Assembly: GCA_002118135.1 (NCBI GenBank)
Contig: BDIU01000056.1
Span: forward strand, 372,001 to 436,000
DNA from: Trebouxia sp. TZW2008
Lineage: Eukaryota; Chlorophyta; Trebouxiophyceae; Trebouxiales; Trebouxiaceae
Reading direction: 5' to 3'
DNA length: 64,000 nt
Positions within the stretch are counted from its first letter, which is position 1. Each line of letters begins with the position of its first letter. Made by a program: the position numbers and the translations under genes. This document shows positions 1-12,200 of the stretch, piece by piece. The notes under the pieces are model-generated. The model was not told the DNA's origin, ran no database searches, and saw only the letters and a program-made list of their open reading frames with translations.

Positions 1-339
1 TCAAGATTGCTTGAGGTTCGCTGCACCGCCTGTGTGCAATGTCCTGCGGCAGCGTCACTTGTTGTCTGAGACAGTTCAACCCTCAATGCCATCCTGCAAC
101 AGTGTCACAAGTAAGCACAATTGAAGACAACCTGACTACACTGCTCTCAAATTTGAGATTTACTGCACTGCTCTAAAAGGTGTTTCATAGCAGAGGCACA
201 CACCAATGGAGTACGACGCTCTACACTTTTGGTGGCCTTCAGCCCGAGCCATGCACACGGTCTACAAAAACATCACTTGAGATACTATCACGATGTTTCA
301 CTGATAGGCACAACAATGCTGAAACAATAGGAAACGCAC

Positions 340-2495
340 CAAGGGAGTGACAAGCTCTCCAGAGTTGGTGATCTTCAACCACAGCCAGGTTGCAATGTGG
401 TCAAGGCCCCAATGAGGCAGCAGCTCCTCATGTACAAAGCGAATGTGACGCTCCCTATTAGTCACCCACATCACCACCAGGCACCCATTCTGCAGAAGAA
501 GGTAACTCAAGAACATGAAGATAAAGAAGAAGTAACAGGACTATTTTGTTTACTTCAGACACAGCCAGGTGGCAGTGTGGTCAAGGCCCCAATGAGGCAT
601 GCACAAACGCATGTGACGCTCTCTGTTAGTCACCCACATGGCCAGGCGCCCTCGTGTTGAAACAATGTTCATTTCCTAGACGCCCAATGGCATCCTTGTG
701 GAGACAGTAACTCTATACACATGCTGCAGGCACTTGCCAGTTGAGCATACTGGGTATGTTGGAAACCTATTGTAGCATCAATGATGGGAAAACAAGCTTG
801 CACTGCACCACACACTCTTGGCCCTGGAGGCTGTGCTTATATGAGATGGGCCTGGTGCTGTGGTTGCCATAGATATAGTGAGCAAGCACCAGTGTGCAGG
901 GCTGAGTAAGTCGAGGGCTTGTTCAAGTTGGCACAAAACGGCTTCAAACAGAAGGAATGTTGGAATACACCTCATTGCTGCTGTATGCATCTAGCTGGGT
1001 CATAGAACTTGACTAGAGTGCATGGTGATGTTGATGATGGTGACATGGTCCTCACCTTATGCATGAGTTTCTGCAGAGGTATGCCCTTAAGGTTGCGTGA
1101 GGGGAGAGTCGGGTACTTGCTGCCTCTTTTGGCAGATGCATTCTCCCATGGCGGGTCCAGCACTATGCAGTGAAAGCCTGCATCCCTTGGTCCTGCACAT
1201 TTGACCAGCTGTCACACTGTGCATGCCATTTGTCTATTGATAGACTGCCCAATCACAAGGTGGGGTATTTGCTGCCTCTCTTGCCAGTTGCATTTTCCCA
1301 TGGCGAGGCATGAACTATTCAGTGAGAGCCTGACTCTTTGGTCCTAAACATTTCGCAGCATCAGCTTCTGCACATGCAAAAAATCAAAGAAGAGCCTGCG
1401 CTGTCAGGCAGGATAAAGGGAGTTTGTGTATGACGAGCCTCAGCACTGGCATCACACTGTGCATGCCTGTTGCCTTCTGGCCTTGATAGCATGTGCAGTC
1501 CTTTTGGTCCTCCCATGCAGGATGCAGTGCTCAAGAAAGAGCTGAATGTTTAGCCTAGATGAGACAGAGGCATCTCACGCACTGATGTCATGCATGCAAC
1601 TTGCAATTGTAGCACTGCTGTGTCAGCGGTCTCAAGAGCTGAGTCTTCAGCCAAAACAGAGCTTTCGCTGATGCCATGCAAAACCATTGATGCATGATAT
1701 GTAGGACAGCAATCTTTGAAGGCAACCTGGCAGCAAAGGGCGCAATCTCTTGACATCTGACAGAAGGAAAGAGGCTTGCGCTGGAATCAGCACTTGATGC
1801 CCAAACGCATCTCCATACTTCTCTTCAGATGAATTGTTGTATAGCACTGTGTCAAACAGGTTGCGAGCATCTGTTGCCTGCTCAGTGTCCTCTGAGGCTG
1901 AGAATGAAAACTTTGGATGGAGGACATGCTTCAGCTCATACAGGGCTACCAGATCCATTCTGTTGCCGCTGGCGCTTCTTGTTTGCTGCACATCTGATCC
2001 TGCTGTGATGGCAACTGTTCTGTCTGAGTTTTGCGACAGGTGCAGGCAATCTCTGCTAGCAGGCTGCTTCCGTAGGCAGTCCTGCAGGAGTCCGTGGGCA
2101 GCAACAAGCATTGGTGTCCATGCATTGTGGCGGTGTTGTGCCTCGGCCCGCCGACTGTCAGCCTGAGGGTCTGAACAGTGCTTTCTTTTGCGCTTGCGCC
2201 TGTGATCAGTAGTGTTTTGTAAGGTCGGCTCCGGAGAGGCTTTTTCTGAGCTGATGTCAGATGACGCTTGTGCCAGCGCCAACGGTGTCCCGGCTGCAGC
2301 AGCTGATGATGCGGGTTGGCTCGACGAGGAATCCGCTCCTGCGTGCTCGAGCTGTGTCTTGGTGTTGTGCACTGTTGAAGCTTGATAAGTCTTTGTCACG
2401 TCAAACTGACCTGCAGCGGACTTGCGACCTGTGTAGTTGCTGTCAATGAGATCGGAGCAACTTAATTGCACACAACGCTGAGACAACCAAAGCAT
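340..2495 (-). CDS. METTL4: METTL4-like N6-adenine methyltransferase (MT-A70 family), partial
   Basis: Three exons join in phase: 2495-1727, 1177-1056 and 489-340. The 3' end should lie beyond the left edge. The first exon encodes a low-complexity N-terminus with a basic RRKRKRKH stretch (possible nuclear signal) and ends in the family motif FLLSDVKRLRPLLP. The second carries the catalytic DPPW motif in VLDPPWENASAKRGSKYPTL. The third carries MWVTNRERH and EELLPHWGLDHIATWLWLK. Family knowledge: METTL4 proteins are MT-A70 methyltransferases that transfer a methyl group from S-adenosylmethionine to N6 of adenine in snRNA or DNA. The order and spacing of these blocks match plant and animal METTL4. 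The HHKPYE-type block that normally follows is not found intact here. The start codon overlaps the rhomboid start on the other strand, so the true start may be further in. Degraded copies of exons 2 and 3 sit in the introns. I am confident of the family, less so of the N-terminus. Confidence 0.88.
562..656 (-). pseudogene. decayed copy of METTL4 exon 3 (VTNRERH block)
   Basis: The reverse strand reads LAMWVTNRERHMRLC followed by PHWGLDHTATWLCLK and a stop. The working exon (340-489) has VHEELLPHWGLDH; here the VHEELL segment is lost. The copy lies just 5' of the working exon in the same intron. The in-frame stop and deletion make it a pseudo-exon. Confidence 0.82.
1255..1350 (-). pseudogene. 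decayed copy of the METTL4 DPPW exon
   Basis: The reverse strand reads SPWENATGKRGSKYPTL, matching the working exon at 1056-1177, but the catalytic DPPW is changed to ASPW. The copy includes the acceptor-side start of the exon and lies 5' of the working exon, inside the first intron. It is seen directly in the sequence. It is probably not spliced in, because it lacks the 3' half and a donor. Confidence 0.8.
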
Positions 2496-4943
2496 GGAAG
2501 CTGAACACAGAGCGGGCAGTCCGGCTCAAGCATTGAGAAGCACCGCTTCATCTTCCTTTATATGGTCAGCTGCTTTGCCATCTTCTACTCCGTGCGTGAG
2601 CTCAAGCGCGTCTGCGAGACGTCGGGTCAACGTGCTAGCAGACCTTTGGCAGCTGCATGTATTGACGATGCTGGCTGCCCAGGGTGTCCTGACGTCTTTC
2701 AGATCAGTCAGCACCCTGATCGGAGTGGAGGTTGCCGGCATGTCGGGTGCAAACAGCTTCGTCAGGGAGTCTATCGGTACAGCATGCTGGAAGAAACTCA
2801 CGCAGGTTTCCACAGGGTGCAGCAAAGCCGCTAGTCATACACAACCAGCTTTTGCTTCACAGTCAGCATCACATGCAGCAAGCAGCAGCAGATGGAACCC
2901 GCTGGCATGCGCCAGGCAAATTTCTGTTCAGTCCTCAAGGCTTGGTTTCAGCAGCCACACCCCAATTCAGTGCAGAGCATCGTCTTTTGCAATGGGAGGA
3001 TGTCGCTCCTTCAGAACGCATGCCACAGCGCGGTCCATGTGGCAGCGTGATTACTACCAGTCAGGGTACAACAGAGGCTATGGCAATTATTGGGATGGTG
3101 ACAAGGTCCTATATGGTCTGATAGCAGCAAACATAGCAGGCTTCTTTCTATGGCAATCCCACCCTGGCCTCATGAGACAGCAGGCAACAGTGTCAGTCAA
3201 TTCGATTTGTGAGGGTCGCATTCACACACTGCTGACATCAGCCTTCAGCCATGCCAGCTTGAGCCATCTCTTTGCAAATATGTTCACCTTCTATTTCTTT
3301 GGGCGAGACATTGGCATGACCTTTGGAGGCAAAAGGGTAAGAAGTCCATGATGTTCATTGTTGTACAATTGTACTACTGTTCTGGCAAGGATGCAAGATG
3401 CATCTTGCAAGGCTAGTCAAGTGCTGCTTTGCCATATGCTTGCTAAACATGTGAATACACCATTTGCTGCCTCTGTGTTTCAGCCTGTGTATCATGTCAT
3501 CTTTGGTTACTATTTTGGAGTGTGCAGCCACTAAGGCTATACTATGCTGTGCTATATGCTTGCTGGACATTTCGCTGCACCAGCTGGTGCCTTGAATTTG
3601 CAGCCTATTGCATGATTCCATCCAAAATGGCCATTTTGTGTGATGCAGCTGTTGGGACTATATGTGGCTGGCGGGATTGCTGGCAGTCTGGCGCATGTTG
3701 TCTTCTTCTACATTCAAGCACAGTCTACAGGTACAGTTTGCTCATGATACAAAAAGAAATAGACCTGAACTTGACTCTGCAGAGGCTTCAGAGGAGCACC
3801 TGTATGGTCACACTGCTGGACCTTTTGCCTAAACGCTTCATGTTCAGCGTAGACTCTGTGCAGCCCCATGCCAACATGCCAAAGTGTGCGGTGACTGCAC
3901 TTTCAAATGTGATATGCATATCCTGTATGTGCATCTTGATAAGCATATGTCTACTTTGCTAGCAAATGTGGTACTAGACGCTCAGCATATTGCTAAGCAC
4001 AATTGACCAGCCTAGCCAACATGTGACTTCCTTCTTCTTCTGTGACTATTCGTTTTCTGCTGCAGGGGCGGCACCTTGGATTAAGGAAGTCCGCATGGCT
4101 AACTCGCCTCCTGCTTTGGGTGCAAGCGCAGCAGTCAATGGGATAGTCATGCTCAGCATATTGTTGTATCCAAGAAGGATGGTGTACCTGTACGCAGTGC
4201 TGCCAGTACCGGCAGCACTGTTGGGAGTCTTGTACATTGGTAGCGACATGCTGGGAGTGCTCGGGGTAGGGATAGCAGTGCAAGCTCAGCATATGTGCAG
4301 TTATCCTGTGACATCTCATGTCATCGTCATGGGATACACATTTCTGCACCTGACATCTTTCAAAGATGAATTTGTTGTGCCGGGGCCTTCAAATCCTTAC
4401 TGTATGCATTCTTGGCAACTTGTTGCTGATAAGCACATCACTGCTTGTTTGCTGAGTCAGCACATGCATCATTCATTGTTAGTCACTCAACCTTTGATGA
4501 TGACCAACAGCACAGCTGTCACGCTACCTCAGCTAAGTTTGCTGATGAAGTTCTACGACGCTTTCAGGAGTGTAGAAGTGTGCTGGTTCACCTGGCAATG
4601 AGTGCAATCTTGCATGAGAGCATTCACTAGTTGTCAAGGGACTCATCTGTGTTTGACAACAACTTGTCCCCTCGATCTCATGGGGCGTTCTGTATCACTT
4701 GTTCTCAGATCTGTGTTAGTTGTGTTGAGGGGCATCTTGAGCTTTGCTCAATCATTAGCAGCGAAGATGGTCAATAATGTAGCTGATGCAGGGCTCGATA
4801 GGCAAGATCATCATTGTCATTATGGAGCTAAATTACTGGTGCAGGAGAGGGGTGGTAATATAGCCTATGCAGGGCACTTGGGCGGTGCTGCGCTTGGTGC
4901 GGCGTATTACTTGGCTCTCAGGCGTGGCAGGATACGATGGTGA
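2494..4943 (+). CDS. rhomboid-family intramembrane serine protease, organellar type
   Basis: Four exons join in phase: 2494-3336, 3649-3730, 4066-4265 and 4845-4943, giving about 407 residues. A Ser/Ala/Arg-rich N-terminus of some 200 residues looks like a mitochondrial or plastid transit region. The rhomboid core follows: first membrane helix VLYGLIAANIAGFFLW, then HTLLTSAFSHASLSHLFANM, a helix beginning LLGLYVAGGIAGSLAHVVFF, the catalytic-serine motif GASAAVNG, and the catalytic-histidine helix GHLGGAALGAAYYLAL near the end. Rhomboids cleave membrane proteins inside the bilayer with a Ser-His dyad, and both residues are present, so the enzyme should be active. Start choice is uncertain: the first ATG overlaps the divergent METTL4 start, and in-frame ATGs further in (for example near 2668) are alternatives. 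The gene ends in ...RRGRIRW. Confidence 0.88.
4772..4806 (+). pseudogene. short decayed copy of the rhomboid His-helix exon start
   Basis: The stretch around aataatgtagctgatgcagg resembles the start of the last rhomboid exon (aatatagcctatgcagg, near 4857). It lies 5' of that exon in the last intron. It is short, so the similarity is suggestive only. Confidence 0.4.
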
Positions 4944-4989
4944 CAGCTGATGCTGCTGTACAGTTACGATATCAGTCACAGATTTTGTG

Positions 4990-5340
4990 TGCAGCCGGCA
5001 CAAAGCAATGCTTTCAGGCGTGCAATGACACGGCCTTGATATTTGGCACTGCTTCAAACTCCAGTCTCAGCATTCCATGTCCAGCCGGCACAAGGCAGTG
5101 CTCTCAAGCATGGAAGGATACAGTGATGGTGGCTTACACTGCCACGAACTTCAGTCTCAGCAATTCATGTGCGCCAAGCATTACTTTCAGGCTAGAAGGA
5201 TCTGATGATGACAGCTGACGCTGCTGTGAGTCACAGTTCCACCCTCACCACTTTCAACCCGCTGGCCCAAAGCAATGCTTCAAGCATAGAAGAATACGGT
5301 GGTGATGGCTTACATGCTTGACAGCTCAGTTTCAGCGTTT
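4990..5340 (+). repeat. three degenerate 85-90-bp tandem copies downstream of rhomboid
   Basis: Blocks beginning cagccggcacaaagcaatgc (about 4992), cagccggcacaaggcagtgc (about 5082) and ggcccaaagcaatgcttcaa (about 5265) each run into a cagtctcagc or cagtttcagc segment. The block gatggtgacagctgatgctgctgt at the stop codon is also repeated near 5205. The rest of 5341-6284 holds no gene I can support; the final part is the kinase promoter and 5' UTR. Confidence 0.6.
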
Positions 5341-6284
5341 TGAGAGCAGCAACACACACAAAGAAAGTTGCTGAATGCCTCAAGGGGCTCAATGCTGGTC
5401 TCAAGCATTTGTTTGAGCAGAACCTGGTTATTGGACAGCAACTGGATTTAAGCTAAGCAGCTTGCAATAGGCCAGTATTGTGTCGGCCTGACACTGTCAG
5501 GATGCACATCCTCAAGGCAATCTTTTGTTTCCAGGCCGGTCCATATGCTTTCTGCACCCAGACATCTAGAAGCCTCCCTGGCGTTGCAAGTGTTTTAAGT
5601 TTTGTGTCACGTCTCAGCTCATGCTCAGCTTTGCTGGCATTCAAAACGGCAATGACTCAATCCAGCATGCCTGCGCAGTATCCTACAGTAGTAACTGCTG
5701 TTATGGTATTGTCATTGCACTGCACCTCACAATGAAGCTGCAACCTGCTGAACAGAGCGAGGCAAAGGCATGTGTACGGAACAAGCTGAGCCAGTAAAAT
5801 TTGTTTGTTGCAACTTGCCAAGTTGAATTTCACAAGATGGCATGTGAGTATCAGTTTCGAACAGCTGCTTCACGCATGCATGTTTATCGTCTGTGTCAAG
5901 CCTAAGCAGCAAGGTCTTGCATGTGAAGCTCATGCTCCTTACAATCTTATGAAGTCCAGCAACTCTTGCAGCGCCCACCCCTTGCCAAAATTTGATGCAG
6001 TGCCTTTTGCAATTGTTGCCACAGCTTGCTTACCTAACAAGTTATTAGTCACGAAAGCTATACGAAACTCTCCATAGCAGTTGACGCTCACCGGCAAAGT
6101 CCGGACGTCAGCGTCAGCGAACATGAGCTTGCGATGATCATATATTTGCTTGGCAGCAATGCGTGTTGCACTTGATGCATAGTGACGCACAGCTGCACAG
6201 CTATGACACTCGGCGTTGACTGATCGTTCACTCCGACACGACGATAAGGTTCCGCCACAGGCTTGACCACCTCCGCTGGCAAGC

Positions 6285-9200
6285 ATGGCAGTTCCCGAAC
6301 AGAAGGGCAAGCTTGATCGCGGCGTTCAGTTGGTCAGAGCAGGTCCATCGGAGACGTTCCACGACTTGGAAATAGGTCACGAAACAGCAGCACCTGGTGC
6401 CAAAGCTCGTTCTGGAGGCAAGAATGAGCTTAGGAGACTGACCTCCTTGCGCAAAGTCATCACCAGTGAGGAATTCTGGGAGTCCCTGCCCTTGATGTCC
6501 AAGGTCTTCCTGATTGCAAGTTGCATAGATGCGCTGCTGGTCATCGCCTTTTCTATCCAGCAAATGGCTTCGGTAAGCTCTCATGCTTCAGCCACAGCTC
6601 CTTGTCCATGCACAGTTTCGGAAGCAGAACCAAGCTTGCGCACCATCTCTTAACCATGAGCGCGCACAATCTTGGCTATTGAGCGTGCTTGCGCTGACGC
6701 TGCAGAAGACTAACGGAGAGCTTTTACACATCAGCCTTGTCATGCTATTGACATCCATCTTCTATTTGTGGTTTGCTTGGGATGCCATTGTGTGTGAGAA
6801 TGCCTTTGAGCTGATAGCGTCAGCTGTTCTGGGCGCTGCTGTCTGCGCAAGAATCATCTACTTTGTGGTATGTCTTCCTTACACAAAGACTGTCATTGCA
6901 CTTGTTGTGGAAGAACCAAGTGTTGCTGTCTTGACTGACTGCAACAGTTCTAGTGCATGGATCTGCCATGCATTTGACAATCATCTACTTTGTGGTATGC
7001 ATCTGCTACAAGACACACAATGCCATAAAGCATGACCATCATGTCTGTTTGCATGAATGCATGCGCATGTCTTGATCAAGTGTACCATCATGCTGTGTGT
7101 ATCTGCAATGCACTTCCTGTCTAAAGCATTGGCAACAACCATAGCAGACTCATGCTTTGCTGAAATGTGACCTCTCACGACTCATTGCTTTTGAGCACTG
7201 CGCTCCAATTCCACAGCTGTGTTGCGGTTTTGGTCATGCAGGCGTAATCATGCTGCTCATGCATAGCACAATTTTACACGGGTATGGATTTGGCATTGGG
7301 TTTGGGTTGCATGGGTTTGCGTTTGGCATTGGGTTTGGGTTCCATAGGTTTGGGTTTGACATTGGAATTGTTCATGCAACATTCTGAGCATAGTCTAGGG
7401 GGTGCTGCAATGACCACACTAGCCTTAGTCATGCAAGTTATGCATCTCGTCTGCCTCAAATTCTCAGCTGACAGAGCAATCTTTAGTCCTAAAAATGGTT
7501 GACGCGCCCCTGCTGGTCACCTGAAGGCTGTTAATTACAGGGGGAAAGAGGACACAGCCCAGAGGACATTTCTATGGCCACAATAGCTCTGGTGCTGCAA
7601 GTTGTGGTCCTCATCTTTGGTGACATCACCTGGGGTCAATGTGTGGTCTCAGTGCTCAGGTGATGAATGTGCAAACTTCTAACATGCAACTTGTGATGAT
7701 TTGACAGGCTGAGAGGGGCCACAGTCCTGGTGACATTTCTGTGGCCACAATAGCTCTGGTGCTGCAAGTTGTGGTCCTGGTTTTTGGTTACATCACCTGG
7801 GGTCAGTTTGGGTGGCGCACGTACAGCAAGCTGGCGGCAGACATGCGTGTGAAGGACGCCTTTGAGCAACGCACTTCCTTTGTGCTGGTCAACTGCTTCA
7901 CCACCCTGCTAAAGCTAGATGTGCAGGTAGGCTCATCTGAGTGCTGATTTAGTTTGTGCAAAACAAAATTGCAACCCACTTACATAAAAATGACACATAC
8001 AATGCATGCAGCCTTGCTGCTGCCAACTTTTGTGGTAACATGAGTATTGTAGGGTTTGGCGTTGGCATCCAGGCCTAACCTTAGTCTTTTTGAAAAAGAA
8101 TCAGATGTAACAACAGGTTGATTGTGCAGCGCACACTTTCTGTGCTGCTCATCTGCTTCACTGTTCAAATAAGATGTCCAGATTTGGTCCTCCTCTGAAC
8201 AGTGCACAATCCAAAATGCAGGCTGCTTGCTGCTTTTGAGCAGCAGTGTCTTTCGTGCTGGTCAACTACTTCACCACACTTCCATGTGTGGTGCAGTTCT
8301 GATCATTCTGTGCATGGTTGGGCTAGATATGGGAAATGAGATTGGCACTGCACCTTGCACCAATCTCCTGATTATGGTCAACTCAGTGGCTCAGGACCAA
8401 CTCAGATACTCACCACAAAGACAATGCACATGTCTTGCAGTTTCTGATCATCCTGTGATACGTTGGCTGCAGTTTCTGATCATTATGTGCATGGTCGGGC
8501 TAGACGTGGGAATTGAGATCGGCCCGGCATCCCGCAACAATCCCCTGATCATAGTCGACCCAGTGGGATTGCTTCAGCTCACTGCGTCGAGTTCAGCTAG
8601 GAATTCAGTACATCTGACAGTGCATGTGCGCTGCAGTTTTTGATCATCCTGTGCATGGTTGGGCTTGATGTGGGTATTCAGACCGGCACAGCATCCCGCA
8701 ACGATCCCCTGATCATAGTCAACTCAGCGGGGTTGGTCATCATGGCTGTCTGGTGTTGGCTGGCCTACAGAGCAGTGAAGCATGAGGACAGGATTCTGGC
8801 CTGGATCCTGACTGCCTTCCTGCCAGTCAACTACATCCTTCCTATTGTGGACATTGTGCTTGGTAAGCTTTGCTGCAGTCAACTGCATGCTTTGCATTGT
8901 TGACATTGTGCTTGATAAGCTTTGCTGCAATGCAATGTCTTTGCAGTTACCTGTTCATCTTCTTGCATGAGGATAGGGTCCTGGCATGGACCCTGACTGC
9001 CTTCCTGCCAGTCAACGACATCCTTGCCATTGTGGACATCGTGCTTGGTAAGCTTTGCTGCAGCTAATCAATGCCAGCTGCTTATGGACGCTGTCCTTGG
9101 TGAGCTTTGCTGTCACATCATGTCTTGGCAGTCATTTCACTACTTCCTTGCGCATTTTGCCAATTGTAGACGTTGTGCTTGGTCAATCAGCCTTGCATTG

Positions 9201-12200
9201 ACGTGTCTATAGGTATCATGATATGATTCTAGGCTGCCTCCATTAACAGAGATTTCCATCATGACGCCTAGTGGCACAGACTTTTCTCCTCTTTCTTCAT
9301 TCAATGACATGTCTTTGGGGTCAATTGCTTGTTTTTCTTGTGCAAGATTCTGCCTTCCTGCGGGTCAATTACATCCTTCCCATTGTGGACATTCATTCAT
9401 TTTCACTCTCATAAAGTGGGCTAGGCAGGCTCAGCAGGCCCAAACAGGTATGTACAGAAGCAATCAATTGTCTCCAACCAGTTTGATCATGTGTTAATCT
9501 AAATCAATTATATTGGACATTAAGGGCAGAGAGGTCTTTGTACACAGTTGACTGCCAAGTAACTGTGGGTTTACCCTTGGCCTGAGTGCCTGATAAGTGC
9601 CCAAACATACACTGCTAAGGCAGTCTGTCCTGTGTCATACTTACTGTGTGACCAAGCCATCTAAACCTCCTATGGGCAACAAACTGATTGACGCTAGGCA
9701 GCTTGCAAAGGGTCCTGATGCTGGTTTGTGGACATTGTGCTTGACAAGCTTTGGTTCAAAGACCATGGCTTGCCAATCTCATTCTGTGCAATGCAGCATA
9801 TGCATATGAAGCAACAGCTGATGCCAAGGAGGCACTGCTCTTCCTAGCCCTCTTAGTCTCTGTGGTGCAGACATCAATCTGCACTATTGAGTATCAAATG
9901 CAGTCCTATTGATCACATGCTGCTTGTTGCAGCATATGCATATGGAGCAACTGCTGCAAATGCCAAGGAAACGCTGATCTTCTCAGCAATTCTGGTGATT
10001 GTGGTGCGGACAGCAGTTTGGGCCTTCATGCACGTTCTTCAGAAGCGCTTTGAATATGTGGCACTGCAACGACAGCTGATGATGGGGAAGAATGCGACTG
10101 CCAATGGGCTGACCCCTGCCCCTACCCCCCACCTTGAGCTGACCCCCCTCATGAAGGGCGCATGGATTGTAAGTCCCCTGGATTCTTGTGCAAACCTGCA
10201 GAAAGCCTTGCGTTGCGTGTCTTCATTGAGAGCATGGGCTGTTCATGCTGTCAACACAGCGCTTAAGCATGCATGATGTTGAAGAACGCAACTGCCAATG
10301 GGCTGGCTTCCGCCCCCACCCCCACCTTGAGCTGGACCCCCCTCTTGAAGGGCGCCTGGATTACAAAATCATTCGCTACTTGCGTGAAAGGGAGTCATTT
10401 TTTGCCTGTCATGTCTGCACTGAGAGCATGGGTCGTTCATACTATCTTGACAGCATCTAAGCATGCAAGAAACAATGGGGGAGAACGCAGTTGCCAATGA
10501 GCTGACCCCTGACTACCTACATTCTGACAATGTGCCTGCTGCGCCACCTCAGAAACAGGGTTAGGCATACCCGCCAGACACCATGTGCCTGAGTGAAGAC
10601 ACCCTAAAACCACTTGTTGTGCACTGACAATATATGCGCACCAGCAGGACAGCACAGCAGAGCAACTCAACCATCTCTTTGACTAGAACCACAGCATGCA
10701 TACACTGTATCACATAGAGCTTCCCTTAACCAACTGATGACAGCCGCCAATGCCTGCCAAGCTCTGAGCAAGAAGCACAGTCCTTTGCATTAATGTCATG
10801 CTGACACCGCAGATGGCTTGCTCTTGTTTACGGATCATGCATGCATGTTGTTCTTGGCGTAGCATTGTCTGCATCAATGCCCATATTAAAACATTGCCCC
10901 CAGCGCCCCCAACCCAGCCTTGCCCCCACTGTGCGTGTGTACAGCACCCGCGCATCCCCATACTGCTCCAACCCCCCTTCAAGATAGTATACAGCACCAA
11001 TGTATGCTCATGCTGTGTGCACTCATAGATCCTGTCTGCTTCGCAGGGCAAGCCCTCATCCAAGACTCCAAAGAAGAAGCGCTTCTTCCAGCTCAGTCAT
11101 GATGGCAGCACCCTGCGCTGGTCCTGGAACAAATATGTTGTCATGTACTATGTAGAGGTCAGTCGAGCTTTTCACCCTTCTTGTCAGTTGCAATGCTGTT
11201 TGATACATGGCATGAAGTCTCCAGGGTCATCTTCAGGGTCATTAGCATTGCTGAGCAAGCCGTTTGCTTGTGCTGCACACATGCTATATGCATGCAAGGT
11301 GTAGGTGCTATGTCTGGTCAGGCTTGTTGAGCTGTTTACACGCAACTTTGAGATCTGGCAGACCATCAGCACGGCATGCACCATGTCGCACTTGCAGCAA
11401 TCATACAGGATGACGCCAACATCAAGCATGATTGTTGACATTGGCGTGGGCAAACAGGAAGCCTGCAAGTCCTGCTGTCACGGATGCTCTGAAGGCCTTG
11501 CACCAAATACGTCCACAAGCTGGTAGCAATGTCATGTCAGGATTGTCAGTCCTGCTGTCACTGATGCTCTGAAGGCCTTGCACCAAACATGTCCACAAGC
11601 TGGTAGCAATGTCATGTCAGGATTGTCAGTCCTGCCGTCACTGATGCTCTGAAGGCCCTGCACCAAACATGTCCACAAGCTGGTAGCAATGTCATGTCAG
11701 GATTGTCAGTCCTGCTGTCACTGATGCTCTGAAGGTCTTGCACGAAATGCGTCCATAAGCTGGTAGCAATGTCATGTCAGGATTGTCAGTCCTGCTGTCA
11801 CTGATGCTCTGAAGGCCCTGCACCAAACATGTCCACAAGCTGGTGGCAATGTCATGTCAGGATTGTCAGTCCTGCCGTCACTGATGCTCTGAAGGCCCTG
11901 CACCAAACATGTCCACAAGCTGGTAGCAACGTCATGTCAGGATTGTCAGTCCTGCTGTCACTGATGCTCTGAAGGTCCTGCACCAAACGCGTCCACAAGC
12001 TGGTGACAATGTCATGTCAGGAAAGTCACCACATGTAATGATGATACCCATGGCACTGGGGATGTGTGCAGGACGTTGAGGCGCTGGATGACAGCCTGGA
12101 GCTGACACTCAAGATGGCTCTGGAACCAGACCTGCGCCTGCGCTTCTATGATGCGGCCTCCTTCAGCACCTGGAAGAAGGGCTTTGAGGTCCTGCAGCAG

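Noticed and set aside
1834..2166. 110-residue plus-strand open frame
   Set aside because: It is antisense to the first METTL4 exon, whose frame has clear family similarity.
6088..6584. Minus-strand open frames of 64-123 residues upstream of and over the first kinase exon
   Set aside because: They are antisense shadows of the promoter and first exon, without homology or splice support.
7276..7374. Interstitial telomere repeat
   Set aside because: The GGGTTT-like words are irregular and do not match the TTTAGGG or TTTTAGGG repeats of green algae.
11305..11526. An extra PH-domain exon (LVELFTRNFEIWQT frame)
   Set aside because: Exons 11047-11157 and 12072-12217 already join in phase and give a continuous PH-like sequence. 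Adding this segment is not needed.
11467..12022. CRISPR-like regular array
   Set aside because: The 80-bp units are continuous and similar throughout, with no distinct repeat and spacer parts, and the window is eukaryotic nuclear DNA.
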